Positions 18,661 through 27,969 of a stretch of 64,000 nucleotides of DNA are shown in pieces. The position numbers were made by a program, and so were the translations under genes. This stretch comes from CAVVEQ01 sp963828855. Lineage in GTDB: Bacteria > Chloroflexota > Anaerolineae > Anaerolineales > Anaerolineaceae. Numbering within the stretch: position 1 is the first letter of the stretch; each line of letters begins with the position of its first letter. The DNA lies in the NCBI GenBank assembly GCA_963828855.1, contig CAWHGB010000008.1, positions 186,001 through 250,000 of the forward strand, in the 5' to 3' direction. The notes under the pieces are model-generated. The model was given only the letters and a program-made list of their open reading frames with translations, was not told where the DNA came from and did not search any database.

Positions 18661-20627
18661 ACCAGCGTCTCAGAACGATCTAAAAACCCTGAGAGCCCTC
18701 GGGGTAAAACCGCTGGCCAATCTCACGCTTTACCGCCTGGGGCTTGCCAGCGGTCATTACCGGAGGGTCTTCTCCAGGTTGGCTATTCCTCCGGATGCCT
18801 CTCAAATCCAGCCCAATTGGCCCCTTCATATACCAGATGCTGAAATGTTGCGTAAAATAGTATCTGGGTCGAAATCCTCAATATTGAATCGCGCCGATGG
18901 CATTCTAAAGGGCTCCTACCCTTTGTTCGGGGGAGAATCCTGCCCCCATCGATCTTGACCCACCCCTGCCCCTTGCGGATTGGACTGCTTACGAACGCAG
19001 GCCAGCCGGGGATGATCTGGGAGATATCAAGTTCATCTGGGAGAGCGCCAGATTCTGCTGGGCGGTCAATCTCGCCCAGGCAGCTCTACTTTCAGGTAAA
19101 AAATCCTATAGCGGAGAAATTCTGGCAGCTCCTGGAGGAATTCAACCAGAAGAACCCTCCATATCTGGGACCTAATTGGGTATCCGCCCAGGAATGCGCC
19201 ATTCGAATCATCACAACCAGTTTCGCTTTGAGCGTTTTTTCCAGAGAACCTGGTTTCGATGAGACTCGGCAAAAAATGGCTGCTGGAATTCCTTGTCATT
19301 AACACCCGGCGGATCCCACCCACGCTGCCTTATTCCCGGGCGCAAAATAACAATCATCTGTTGCTGGAGGGTACCGGTCTATTCACCGCGGGAACGATCC
19401 TTCAGGGGTATGCAGAAAGTCCACACTGGAAATCCCTGGGTTGGGAGATCATTCAGGCTGCCTTGACGGATCAGATAAGTGCGGATGGGGAATACTGCCA
19501 GCACAGTATGAATTACCACCGCTTATTGCTCCAGACAGTACTGTGGATCAAGGCGATCCTGAATAATTCAAGCGCGGAATTCCCTTCCGATTGCCTGGAG
19601 AAAATCCGGCTCGCCACCGGTTGGTACCTGGGAATGATCGATCCGGCCTCCGGAAAGGCACCCAATTTCGGTAGCAATGATGGAGCCTGGCTCTTCCCCC
19701 TGGGTTCCGTGGATTTCTCCGATCACCGGCCCACCGCGCAGGCTGCTTCGCTTGCATTTTTTGGCAGTTCCTTTCTTCCCGGCAGGGGAATATGATGAAC
19801 TTGCTACCTGGTTGGTTCACCCGCGAGTCGGATAAAAAAATCCCACTCCCTTCACCGTATTTGAGCGATTCCTACCACCGGATGGGCAGTGAATCGGATT
19901 GGGCGGTCATCCGGGCGACAGCGTATAAAAATCGTCCCTTCCAGGCTGATCAGCTCCATGTGGACCTCTGGCAAAATGGGCAGAATATCCTGATGGATGC
20001 GGGTACTTTTTCTTATAATGCTTCCTCTCCCTGGGATAATTCACTTGCTGGAGCTTTCGTCCACAATACAGCTACCATCGATGGAGAAGATCAGATGACC
20101 CGTGCGGGGCGCTTCCTCTGGCTGGATTGGGCACAAGGCAGAACCACCTTTCAGGAAAAGTGAATCGTGCGAAACATTTCAGGACGGTTATAAGAAGATT
20201 GGTATGCGGCATTCCCGCCGAGTTCAACATCATGGAATGGCAGATGGGAGATTTTGGATACTTTTACCGGAAATCTCAGAAAGCACCAACCATGAAGTAA
20301 TCCTCCAATGGCTTTACCGGATGGTGAATTTGAAGTCGTGGAGAATATCCTGGTGATAAAAGTTGACGTCAACTTCAAGTAAAAATCTGAACCAATGAAA
20401 TGAGGGAAAACAATCCCTCCCCGGAGTAGTTCAGCTCATCCGGGCAGGGAAGTTGATCGCCGGAGAAGGAAAAGCACCGCGATTTGTGGCTGGTATTCAC
20501 CAACCTACGGGCAAAAGATTCCCGCGCTCTCCTTCCGCACCATTTTTCGGTCAACCTTTCCGCTTGTCGATCCGTACCCGAACATCACCATTGATCCATC
20601 CTTCCAGACGAACAGGAACTTGTACCG
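18661..20627 (+). CDS. Heparinase II/III-like protein of polysaccharide cluster, heavily frameshifted
   Basis: Conserved blocks appear in order but in changing frames: LRALGVKPLANLTLYRLG (about 18690), WTAYERRPAGDDLGDIKFIW (about 18980), HSMNYHRLLLQTVLW (19500), NFGSNDGAWLFPLG (19670), then the beta-sandwich part WAVIRATAYKNRPFQADQLH, LMDAGTFSYN and finally GWYSPTYGQKIPALSF (about 20490-20540). At least six indels are needed. The HSMNYHR and catalytic-region order match the heparinase II/III family members encoded beside bi-domain oxidoreductases. The start is uncertain, since no clear initiation site is seen between 18640 and 18700. The expected role is cleavage or epimerisation of acidic sugars during envelope polysaccharide processing. 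Confidence 0.62.
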
Positions 20628-21931
20628 GTGCACATCCTCCTGATCCACCAGGCGTTTGTTACTGTCATCCGAAGCCGGGTGGCACCCGCCACCACGAAAT
20701 GGCGCGCGAACTGGTGCAAAAAGGTCATACAGTCACCATCATCGCCAGCCCGGTAAGTTACCTGACCGGGAAAAGATCTGGTCACCGAGTACAGGCGATT
20801 CGATTTCCAGGAAGAGCCCGAACCGGGAATCACGCTCATCCGCGCTTACACCTACCCTGCCCTTCATCGCAGCTTTTTCCACCGGTTATCAGCTTCTTCA
20901 GCTTCATGCTCTCCTCTTTCATCGCATGCGTTAGGGGTCCGAAATGTGGACCTGGTTTGGGGTACATCCCCGCCGATATTCCAGGGATTCACTGCCTGGC
21001 TGGTCGCCAGATTAAAAGGATGCCGCTTTCGTATTCGAAGTTCGGGATCTCTGGCCTGCTTTCGCCATTGCTATTGGAGTACTTAAAAACCGGTTTTTGA
21101 TCCGCCTATCGCTCTGGCTGGAGCATTTCCTTTATACTCCAGCGCAGATACCGTCATGGTGAATTCACCGGGATTCATTGACCACGTCCAGCCAAAAAGG
21201 CGCAAGCAGGATCGAGTTGGTTCCTAATGGCGCGGATCCGGAAATGTTTTCTCCTGATGAGGGTCATGCACGAATGAATGGGATGGAAAATCTCAAGGGT
21301 AAATTCATCTGCCTGTATGCAGGTGCGCACGGGCTTTCGAACGATCTGGGAGTGATCCTGGAAGGCTGCTAGCATACTGAATGATCAACAGGGATATAAC
21401 ATTTGTGCTGATCGGAGACGGCAAGGAAAAGCCAGCCTGCAAGCGCAGGCTGCGGAAATGAGACTTGACGAATATCCATTTTTTTGCCCCCTGTTCCGAA
21501 GGAGGAGATGGTCGAGGTTGATGCAGGTGCGAACGCCTGTATCGCCATCCTGAAACCGCTGGAACTTTATAAAACCACCTATCCCAACAAGGTCTTTGAT
21601 TACATGGCTGCAGGAAAACCGGTGATCCTGGCGATCGATGGGGTTATCCGGGAGGTTGTGGAAAATGCGTAAGCTGGTATCTTCATTCACCCCGGAGACC
21701 CGCAGGACCTCGCGGAAAAGGTGTTATATCCTTAGAAATCCACCCAACAGAAGCCGCACAGATGGGAAAAAATGGCAGGGAATATATCCTCTCAATTTCA
21801 ATCGGTCAGTTATTTCGGAAAAATTAAATGAAGTGCTTGAATCAACCCTTATCGAAATTCATGATCGAGAAATCCAAGGGTTGACGGTAATACTGCTAAC
21901 CGACATAATACGGGATAATCTAGCTGAATAA
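20628..21931 (+). CDS. Family 4 glycosyltransferase (WbuB-like), heavily frameshifted
   Basis: GTG 20628 begins HILLIHQAFV, joined after a shift near 20670 to EAGGTRHHEMARELVQKGH and IIASPVSYLTGK, the N-terminus typical of WbuB-like GT4 enzymes. The C-terminal donor site is clear: YKTTYPNKVFDYMAAGKPVI, with LAIDGVIREVVE, then GIFIHPGDPQDLAEKVL. At least seven shifts are required between 20670 and 21740. It would transfer a sugar from a nucleotide donor in the cytoplasm during O-antigen-like or capsule synthesis, with the two preceding genes. The final frame runs to a stop overlapping the pstB start. Confidence 0.65.
21881..21909 (+). promoter_or_regulatory. Sigma-70-type promoter for pstB-phoU
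   Basis: TTGACG (21881-21886), a spacer of exactly 17 bases and CATAAT (21904-21909), 21 bases before the pstB ATG. It lies inside the 3' end of the preceding glycosyltransferase. No obvious Pho box was found. Confidence 0.6.
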
Positions 21932-22734
21932 TGGAACATCATGACCCGAATCCGATCCCACCAGATAACCGATACGCTCTGGAAACTCAGGACCTGGCAA
22001 TCTATTACGGAGCTTTCCGGGCAGTCAAGGAAGTGAATTTCAAGGTGATTCCCGCGCAAGATCACCGCGATCATCGGATCCTCCGGTTGTGGGAAGAGCA
22101 CAGTCATTCGATCGTTCAACCGAATGAATGACTTATATCAGCGGTTCGCGGATGGAAGGCAAAATTCTATTTCATGGAAAGAATCTTGCATCTCCAGATA
22201 TTGATCCGGTGATGATCCGCCGCAAGATCGGGATGGTCTTTCAACGACCCAACCCATTTCCCAAAAGCATCTACGAAAACATTGCCTGGGGAGCCCGAAT
22301 CAACGGGGTCAAGGAAAACATGGATCAATTGGTGGAAAGATCGCTGCGGGAAGCTGCCCTATGGGATGAAGTGAAGGATATCCTCAACCAGAGCGCGCTC
22401 AGCCTTTCCGGTGGGCAACAGCAGCGGTCTATGCATCGCCAGGGTGCTCGCAGTGCGGCCTGAGATCATCCTGATGGATGAACCCTGCTCCGCCCTGGAT
22501 CCGATCGCGACCTTGAAGATCGAAGAGTTGATGCGGAACCTTGCCTCCACCTATACCATCATCATCGTCACCCACAACATGCAGCAGGCAGCCCGGGCTT
22601 CCGATTTCACCGCTTTTTTCAATATGGATACCGACCGGGCAGGGATCATGGTGGAGTTTGGGATCACCAGCCAGATCTTTACCAACCCGCGGGATAAACG
22701 AACTGAAGATTATATTACCGGTCGGTTCGGGTAA
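21931..22734 (+). CDS. pstB: Phosphate ABC transporter ATP-binding protein PstB, frameshifted
   Basis: Reconstructed length about 268 residues, from ATG 21931. Walker A is GSSGCGKST, the PstB signature RSFNRMNDL follows, then FQRPNPFPKSIYENIAWG, the ABC signature SLSGGQQQR, Walker B ILMDEPCSALDP and the switch His in VTHNMQQA. Shifts lie near 22055, 22133 and 22425. PstB powers high-affinity phosphate uptake at the inner membrane. Here pstSCA are not adjacent, only phoU is, so the permease must lie elsewhere. The pairing with phoU and the CHAD gene downstream suggests a phosphate/polyphosphate set. Confidence 0.85.
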
Positions 22735-22757
22735 GAATCCGGAGAAATTGAGGAAAA

Positions 22758-23455
22758 ATGACCAGAGAAACTCTCGACCGAAATATCCAGAACATCCGGG
22801 ATGAGATCCTCATGCTTTCCAGCATGGTGGAACAAGCGATGCACAAATCTGCCAGCTTGTTTCGAAGCCGGAATATCCCTGAAGCGCGGCAGGTATTGGC
22901 GGATGATGCTGAGATCAACGGGAAGCGAAATGCCATCGAAAGCGCTGTGATGATCGTGATGGCCACCCAGCAGCCAATGGCGCATGATCTTCGCCTTCTG
23001 GCTGGGATCCTGGAAATCGCCACGGAGCTGGAACGGATGGGAGATTACGCCAAGGGAATTGCCAAGATTGTTATCCGGCTTGGGGACTCCGATTATCCCG
23101 TTCCTTCCTGCCGACCTTGAAAAAATGACTGAACTTGGTATATCCATGCTTCATGATGCAATCACCGCTTTCGTGACTGAAGATTATAAAAGTGCTGTCC
23201 GCATCCCCATAGAGGACGACAAGGTGGATGCTCTTTACGATATAGTTCGCCAGGATACGATTAATACGATCATGGCCAAACCCTTCCTCCGCACCTCAAG
23301 CCCAGATGATGTTTGCAGCGGCGCATAACCTGGAACGATTTGCTGACCGGGTATCCAATATTTGCGAACGAACAGTGTTTATTTGCACAGGGGAATTCAT
23401 GGAAATCGAGAGCGAAGATGCCGAGGAGGATATTTCACCGGATGAGGATGAATAA
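22758..23455 (+). CDS. phoU: Phosphate transport regulator PhoU, two frameshifts
   Basis: Starts at ATG 22758, 23 bases after pstB. It is an all-helical protein of about 230 residues with the two PhoU repeats: EILMLSSMVEQAMHKSASLF ... ELERMGDYAKGIAKI, then a second repeat ending AHNLERFADRVSNICERTVF. The E-x-x-x-D metal motifs (ERMGDYA and ERFADRV) are both present. Shifts near 23090 and 23305 break the frame. It ends in a very acidic tail (EIESEDAEEDISPDEDE), a common feature of the family. PhoU restrains Pst uptake and PhoR signalling when phosphate is plentiful. Confidence 0.88.
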
Positions 23456-23538
23456 CAGAGGTCAAAGTTCCAGATGTTGAATGCTATAATCATTTCCTCA
23501 GCTTTATTGTTATCGAACCTGAAGAAAGGGGCTTACCA

Positions 23539-24264
23539 TTGTTAAAACCAAATCCATATAAAGGCCGGCTGATCGTCGTGGAAGGTATCGATGGCAGCGG
23601 AAAATCCACGCAGATCGATCTCCTCACCAAATGGCTGCGCAAACAGGGAAAACCGGTCTATTTCAGCGAGTGGAATTCATCCGAGCTGGTAAAAAGCACT
23701 ACCCGCCTGGGAAAAAGCGAAAAGATGTTCACCCCCACCACATTCAGCCTGCTTCAATCCACCGATTTTGCCCACCGCTGGGAAAACAAGATCCTGCCCA
23801 TGCTCAAGGCTGGAGTGATCGTCCTTGCGGATCGGTATTCTTTCACCGCTTTTGCCCGCGATGTTGCCCGCGGGGTGGATCCCGCCTGGGTGCGGGAACT
23901 TTACTCCTTCGCAGTTATGCCAAACCTCGTCCTTTACTTTCGTGTTCCGTTGGATGTCGCCGTAAAACGCATTCTCTCTTCACGTGCCAAGATCAAATAT
24001 TACGAAGCCGGGATGGATCTGGGACTTTCCGACGATAAAAAAACCAGCTTCAAAATGTTTCAACAGTTGGTGATCAATCAATACGACAAGATGGTGGATG
24101 AATTTGGCTTCAATGTCATTGATGGGGCACAATCCGTGGAAGCTCAACAAAAAGAAGTTCGAGCGGCGGTCCAGAAAGTGCTGGCGGGTTGGGAAGGATT
24201 GAACATGGTGATTCCTTCCGGAAATCCTACCCCTATCGCTCAGATGGGAGGCCAGAATGACTGA
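23539..24264 (+). CDS. Thymidylate kinase-fold protein, copy 1 (no TREPGG signature)
   Basis: TTG 23539 start with GAAAGGGG upstream; intact, 241 residues. The P-loop is GIDGSGKST (residues 16-24), with a DRYSFTAFARD motif in the DR(Y/F) position and RAKIKYYEAGMD in the LID position. The usual thymidylate-kinase segment TREPGGT, which binds dTMP, is replaced by FSEWNSSELVKSTTRLG. The fold is therefore TMPK-like but the acceptor may differ. The ATG of a paralogue overlaps its end by eight bases. Neighbours are phoU upstream and a polyphosphate-binding CHAD protein downstream, so a phosphate or polyphosphate link is possible. Databases would probably call it dTMP kinase. Confidence 0.7.
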   Translation: MLKPNPYKGRLIVVEGIDGSGKSTQIDLLTKWLRKQGKPVYFSEWNSSELVKSTTRLGKSEKMFTPTTFSLLQSTDFAHRWENKILPMLKAGVIVLADRYSFTAFARDVARGVDPAWVRELYSFAVMPNLVLYFRVPLDVAVKRILSSRAKIKYYEAGMDLGLSDDKKTSFKMFQQLVINQYDKMVDEFGFNVIDGAQSVEAQQKEVRAAVQKVLAGWEGLNMVIPSGNPTPIAQMGGQND

Positions 24265-24957
24265 TCCGAAATTCTACGGAGCAGGTTTTCCCTACAAAAA
24301 ATTCAAACCCAAGGATATGCCGGGGAAGTTGATCGTCCTCGAAGGTACCGATGGCGTCGGACGCTCCACCCAGATCCAGATGCTTCGCACCTGGTTGGAA
24401 AACAGAAGGTTTTGCTGTTTCCGATACAGGGTTAAAACGCTCACCCCTAACCCAGCCCGGTTTGGATGCAGCCAAATTGGGTAATACTCTCAGCCCTCTT
24501 GACGATGAGCCTCTTTTACGCCACCGATTTCGCGGACCGCCTGGAAAACCAGATCATTCCCGCGTTGGAAGCCGGTTTCTACGTTCTCTCTGACCGCTAT
24601 TTTTACTCAACCATCGCGCGGGATGTGGTTCGCGGAGCCAACCCGGACTGGGCACGTAAACTCTATGGTTTCGCCCTCAAACCTGATCTTGTGTTCCTTC
24701 TCAAGGCGGATGTCCAGACCCTGGTAAAACGGGTGGTTTCCGCCCGCGGATTCGATCACTGGGAATCAGGTATGGATATCCGCTGCGCAGATAACCTGTA
24801 CGACAGTTTCTGCATTTACCAGGGTGCACTGATAGATCAATTCGCAGCGTTGTCCAAAGAATTTAACTTCGTGGATGTGGATGCCACCCGCTCGCCTCAG
24901 GTGGTTCATAATGATCTGAAGAGAATAATTGAATCCAAGATACTGAAAAAACCATAA
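24257..24957 (+). CDS. Thymidylate kinase-fold protein, copy 2, Walker A Lys replaced by Arg
   Basis: Overlaps copy 1 by eight bases (ATGACTGA). Two shifts (about 24405 and 24500) split it; the corrected protein is about 233 residues. The P-loop reads GTDGVGRSTQ (residues 30-39), with Arg where the universal Walker A Lys should be. This region is read in one clean frame, so the change is unlikely to be an indel artefact. It keeps YATDFADRLE, DRYFYSTIARD and a RGFDHWESGMD LID that parallel copy 1, and it also lacks TREPGG. It may be a regulatory partner of copy 1 or use Arg for ATP binding with reduced activity. Confidence 0.65.
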
Positions 24958-24991
24958 ACCTAAACAATTCTAGACCCAGGGGAGGTGCCCT

Positions 24992-26071
24992 TTGCAGGAC
25001 CCGCTGGAAAGCGAGAGACCGGTAAAAACCAACCCCGAGACCAAAACCAGGGGCGATCCGGGTATTTTCGCGTTCGCTGCCTCGATTCTTGTTAATTCAG
25101 TAGAAGCCCTTCAGAAGGAAATCGAAGGGGTTCGCTCATCCGAGGATATCGAATACATCCATCGGATGCGCGTGGCCTCCCGCAGGCTGCGTTCAGCGCT
25201 TGGGGTTTTCAATGCGAGTCTTCCGGTAAAGAAGCAGGCGGAGTGGATGCGGACCATCCGCCGGTTGACCAGGGCGCTGGGAGAAGCCAGGGATACGGAT
25301 GTGCAGATCGAACTCATCACCCATGTGCTTGAGGGGATCAAGGACCAGAAATTCAAGCCAGGGATCAATCGAATACTCCTGCGATTGACCCAGCAACGGG
25401 AAAATTTACAGCAGGACGTGAAGGGATCGCTGGACGACCTTGAAAAAAGCAAGGCCTGTACCCAGATCATCTCTCGCTTATCCTCCCCTCGTAACGAACC
25501 TGTAGAATTCTCTCCTGCCCTTTTTCAACTGGCTTACTCAATCATCAATGAAAAACTGAACGATTTTTTATCATACGAGGTTTTCCTGCGCCAGCCTGAT
25601 AATACCGCCATGCTGCATGCCATGCGCATCGCTGCCAAGCGCTTCCGCTATGCGATGGAGATATTCGCCCCGATCTACCCGGATGAGCTGACGCTGCCTC
25701 TTCAGGCTGCCAGGAAAAGCCAGCAGATATTGGGAGATATTCATGACTGCGACGTTTGGATTGTCTTTTTACCCGGGTTCGAGGAAAAGGAACGGAAACG
25801 TATTCAGAAGTTCTACGGTCACAACCGTCCTTTATACCGCATCACTCCTGGCATCCAGTATTTCCTGGAGAACCGAACCACCGCCCGCGAAAAAGCTTAC
25901 CGTGATTTCCTAAAAGTCTGGCGAAAATGGCGCGAACAGGAGATCTGGCTTTCTTTACGGGAAACCATCCTTTTAGCAGTCCCTCCCCAACCCGCTCCCC
26001 CGCCTGCGACAGAGATCCACCCGGAGGCTTCTTCAGCTGGGATCGGAACCCCGGAGACTCCTAAAACTTAA
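24992..26071 (+). CDS. CHAD domain protein
   Basis: TTG 24992 is chosen because GGGGAGG lies just upstream; intact, 359 residues. The conserved helices HRMRVASRRLRSALGVF (about residue 56) and LHAMRIAAKRFRYAMEIF (about residue 208) define two halves of a CHAD domain, whose Arg/Lys-lined surface binds polyphosphate. A Pro-rich tail follows (PPQPAPPPATEIHPEA). CHAD proteins associate with polyphosphate granules in other bacteria. It follows pstB, phoU and two TMPK-fold kinases, which together look like a phosphate-storage neighbourhood. No CYTH domain is fused. Confidence 0.85.
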   Translation: MQDPLESERPVKTNPETKTRGDPGIFAFAASILVNSVEALQKEIEGVRSSEDIEYIHRMRVASRRLRSALGVFNASLPVKKQAEWMRTIRRLTRALGEARDTDVQIELITHVLEGIKDQKFKPGINRILLRLTQQRENLQQDVKGSLDDLEKSKACTQIISRLSSPRNEPVEFSPALFQLAYSIINEKLNDFLSYEVFLRQPDNTAMLHAMRIAAKRFRYAMEIFAPIYPDELTLPLQAARKSQQILGDIHDCDVWIVFLPGFEEKERKRIQKFYGHNRPLYRITPGIQYFLENRTTAREKAYRDFLKVWRKWREQEIWLSLRETILLAVPPQPAPPPATEIHPEASSAGIGTPETPKT

Positions 26072-26166
26072 GTTCCGTTATCCAAATTTTTTTACACCTC
26101 ACATCATTTGTATCTTTTTCTTCCCCGCAACATCCTAATAATATCCAAAAACTAGGAGAAGAGAAA

Positions 26167-26373
26167 ATGAAAAGAAATGAAAGTGGGATGGATCGCATTA
26201 TCCGCGTGATCGTCGGGGTGGTTTTCATTGGGCTATTCGCGGTAGGTATGGTATCCGGCTGGTTGGGTTGGCTGTTGCTGGTGGTCGGAGCGATCCTCTT
26301 GGGAACCGGGATCATCGGTTTCTGCCCTTTGTACGCCGCGCTCAAGATCAACACAAATAAAAGCGCTCAGTAA
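26167..26373 (+). CDS. DUF2892 (YgaP-type) small membrane protein
   Basis: 68 residues with AGGAGAAGAG upstream. The N-terminal NESGMDRIIRVIVG and the end GIIGFCPLYAALKIN match DUF2892, the two-helix membrane unit of YgaP-like proteins. The two helices span about residues 13-30 and 35-52. The single Cys in FCPLY is conserved in the family. The next gene carries the same unit fused to thioredoxin, so the two probably act together in the membrane. Confidence 0.8.
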   Translation: MKRNESGMDRIIRVIVGVVFIGLFAVGMVSGWLGWLLLVVGAILLGTGIIGFCPLYAALKINTNKSAQ

Positions 26374-26426
26374 TTTATTTTCATGAGAGGTTGTCTAATT
26401 TACATCCTCTCTAATTGCAAAACATA

Positions 26427-26969
26427 ATGGAAAAGCAAACCCTAAATAAATTGATCGGTGACCCAGGGAAACCAGCTGTGGTGGAATTCTGGGCTGCATG
26501 GTGCGGTCCCTGCCGGGCAATGGAACATAGCCTGGAAAAAGCGGCGGATGAATTCAAAGAATCTGTGACTCTTGTGCGAATCAATGTGGATGAGGATGTG
26601 GAAATCGCCCAAGCGATGAAGATCTACGCCATACCCACCATTGTCGGATTCAAGGAAGGCAGGGAACTATTTCGCAAAACCGGCTCTCAGAGCCTGGAAT
26701 CTTTACGAACAATATTCCAGTCCGCGTCCAATGGGGTCGTGGAGGTTAAATCCGGTGTCTCCCCAATGGTCAGGATGATTCGCCTAATTTCGGGTTTCGG
26801 TTTGATCACTTTTGGACTGTTAAATTCGATCAACTGGCTGTTCATCCTCGGAGGTGCGTTGATCGCTTTCTGGGGTGTATACGACCGCTGCCCCATTTAT
26901 AACTCGATCAGAACCTGGATCAAAACCAAGTACTCAACAAAAGGATTGGAGAATACACCTTCAGAGTGA
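26427..26969 (+). CDS. Thioredoxin domain fused to DUF2892 membrane domain
   Basis: Start set at ATG 26427 (MEKQTLNKLIGDPGKPAVVE); a TTG at 26415 is in frame. The thioredoxin fold has the active site WCGPC (residues 25-29) and the cis-Pro segment YAIPTIVGFKEG. From about residue 110 a DUF2892-type segment follows (SPMVRMIRLISGFGLITFGL ... YDRCPIYNSI), with two helices. This puts a thioredoxin on the cytoplasmic side of the membrane. A short inverted repeat (GAGAGG 26385-26390 / CCTCTC 26406-26411) lies between this gene and the stand-alone DUF2892 gene. Intact; ends before a strong terminator. Confidence 0.82.
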   Translation: MEKQTLNKLIGDPGKPAVVEFWAAWCGPCRAMEHSLEKAADEFKESVTLVRINVDEDVEIAQAMKIYAIPTIVGFKEGRELFRKTGSQSLESLRTIFQSASNGVVEVKSGVSPMVRMIRLISGFGLITFGLLNSINWLFILGGALIAFWGVYDRCPIYNSIRTWIKTKYSTKGLENTPSE

Positions 26970-26997
26970 TCCAATCACTTAGGATTCTTTACTACCA

Positions 26998-27031
26998 ACT
27001 CCCGGAGGTTTACCTACCGGGAGCTTTTTTT
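26998..27031 (+). terminator. Terminator of DUF2892/thioredoxin unit
   Basis: The stem CTCCCGG (26999-27005) / CCGGGAG (27017-27023) contains an inner AGGT/ACCT pair and is followed by T7 (27025-27031). Confidence 0.85.
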
Positions 27032-27851
27032 ATGGATTGACATTTATGGATTGAACCAAGGCATCGAGTCTCGCCAGGTCCGGGAGAAAACTGTTCTCCG
27101 GTTGGGCGCTCAAATTCGCTGCCAGACCCGGTAAATAGTTCGGATCCTGGAGCATTTGAAGCCGCTCTGCCTCAGGCAGGGAATCCCATCTGGCGGGCAA
27201 GGTCGGGTAATTTAACGGCATCACCACCGAGATATAGAATTTGCCGTCCGAGGTTAATCCCTGGAAGGTATAAAAGAGATCGCTGTTATTGACTGGTACG
27301 ATACCCTGGGAATTCATGCCCACAAAACGCACCCCGCTGCCGTTTTGAAACGGGATGTATTTTATATTCGAGCGGAAGACCTGGGCTGAATTTTGTAGCG
27401 GCAGGAAAGGAATTTTTTCCAAACTCCCCGGCTTATCTTTCAGGATGGTTTGAAGAAGGTCGATTTCCAGGCTGGATGGTTCGCTCAGTTTACGGAATTC
27501 CTCCACCGGGTAGATAGCGATCACAGGTTTATAGGCGGAATCCGACAACGGATATCCCGATAACACGATTTTGCGATACTCAGGATTCACATCCCAATAG
27601 GGTCCATCGGTCACAGGTTTGGCTGGGATCACTTCTCCGCTAACACCGCTGGAAAACGCAGGATCGAGTACAAAACTCACTCCTTCAAATGAAAATGAGG
27701 AATCGTTTTGGACTGGCTGAGACGTTGGGGGTAGATTCGTTTCGTCCTGCACCGGTTGAACGGTTTGATTCGCAGCGGTAGTACAAGCAGCAGCAAAAAG
27801 AATTAATCCAAATGCAAGAATCGGTAACAAAGCAGTTTTCAATGGTTTCAT
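27030..27851 (-). CDS. Lipoprotein of unknown function
   Basis: 273 residues, intact, with AAGGAG before ATG 27851. The signal peptide ends in the lipobox FAAAC (about residues 19-23), followed by a Gln/Pro/Thr linker. The mature part (FEGVSFVLDPAFSSGVSGEV ... PYWDVNPEYRKIVLSGYPL) has no motif I recognise; similar proteins are common as orphan lipoproteins in Anaerolineae. A TATAAT on the minus strand (27884-27889) lies 33 bases upstream, but the -35 is weak. It ends exactly at the convergent terminator. Confidence 0.7.
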   Translation of the reverse strand: MKPLKTALLPILAFGLILFAAACTTAANQTVQPVQDETNLPPTSQPVQNDSSFSFEGVSFVLDPAFSSGVSGEVIPAKPVTDGPYWDVNPEYRKIVLSGYPLSDSAYKPVIAIYPVEEFRKLSEPSSLEIDLLQTILKDKPGSLEKIPFLPLQNSAQVFRSNIKYIPFQNGSGVRFVGMNSQGIVPVNNSDLFYTFQGLTSDGKFYISVVMPLNYPTLPARWDSLPEAERLQMLQDPNYLPGLAANLSAQPENSFLPDLARLDALVQSINVNP

Positions 27852-27969
27852 GGTGATGATCTCCTTAAAAATTATTTGTGCCGATTATATACACGTTTCG
27901 AGAAAAAACATTACATAATTTCTAACTCTGAAATAATTGGAGTAGTCGGATTGCACCAGGAAGTATGTT

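Noticed and set aside
16499..21931. Insertion sequence or transposon remnants as the cause of broken genes
   Set aside because: No transposase motif or terminal repeats; each break is explained by a single-base shift between conserved blocks.
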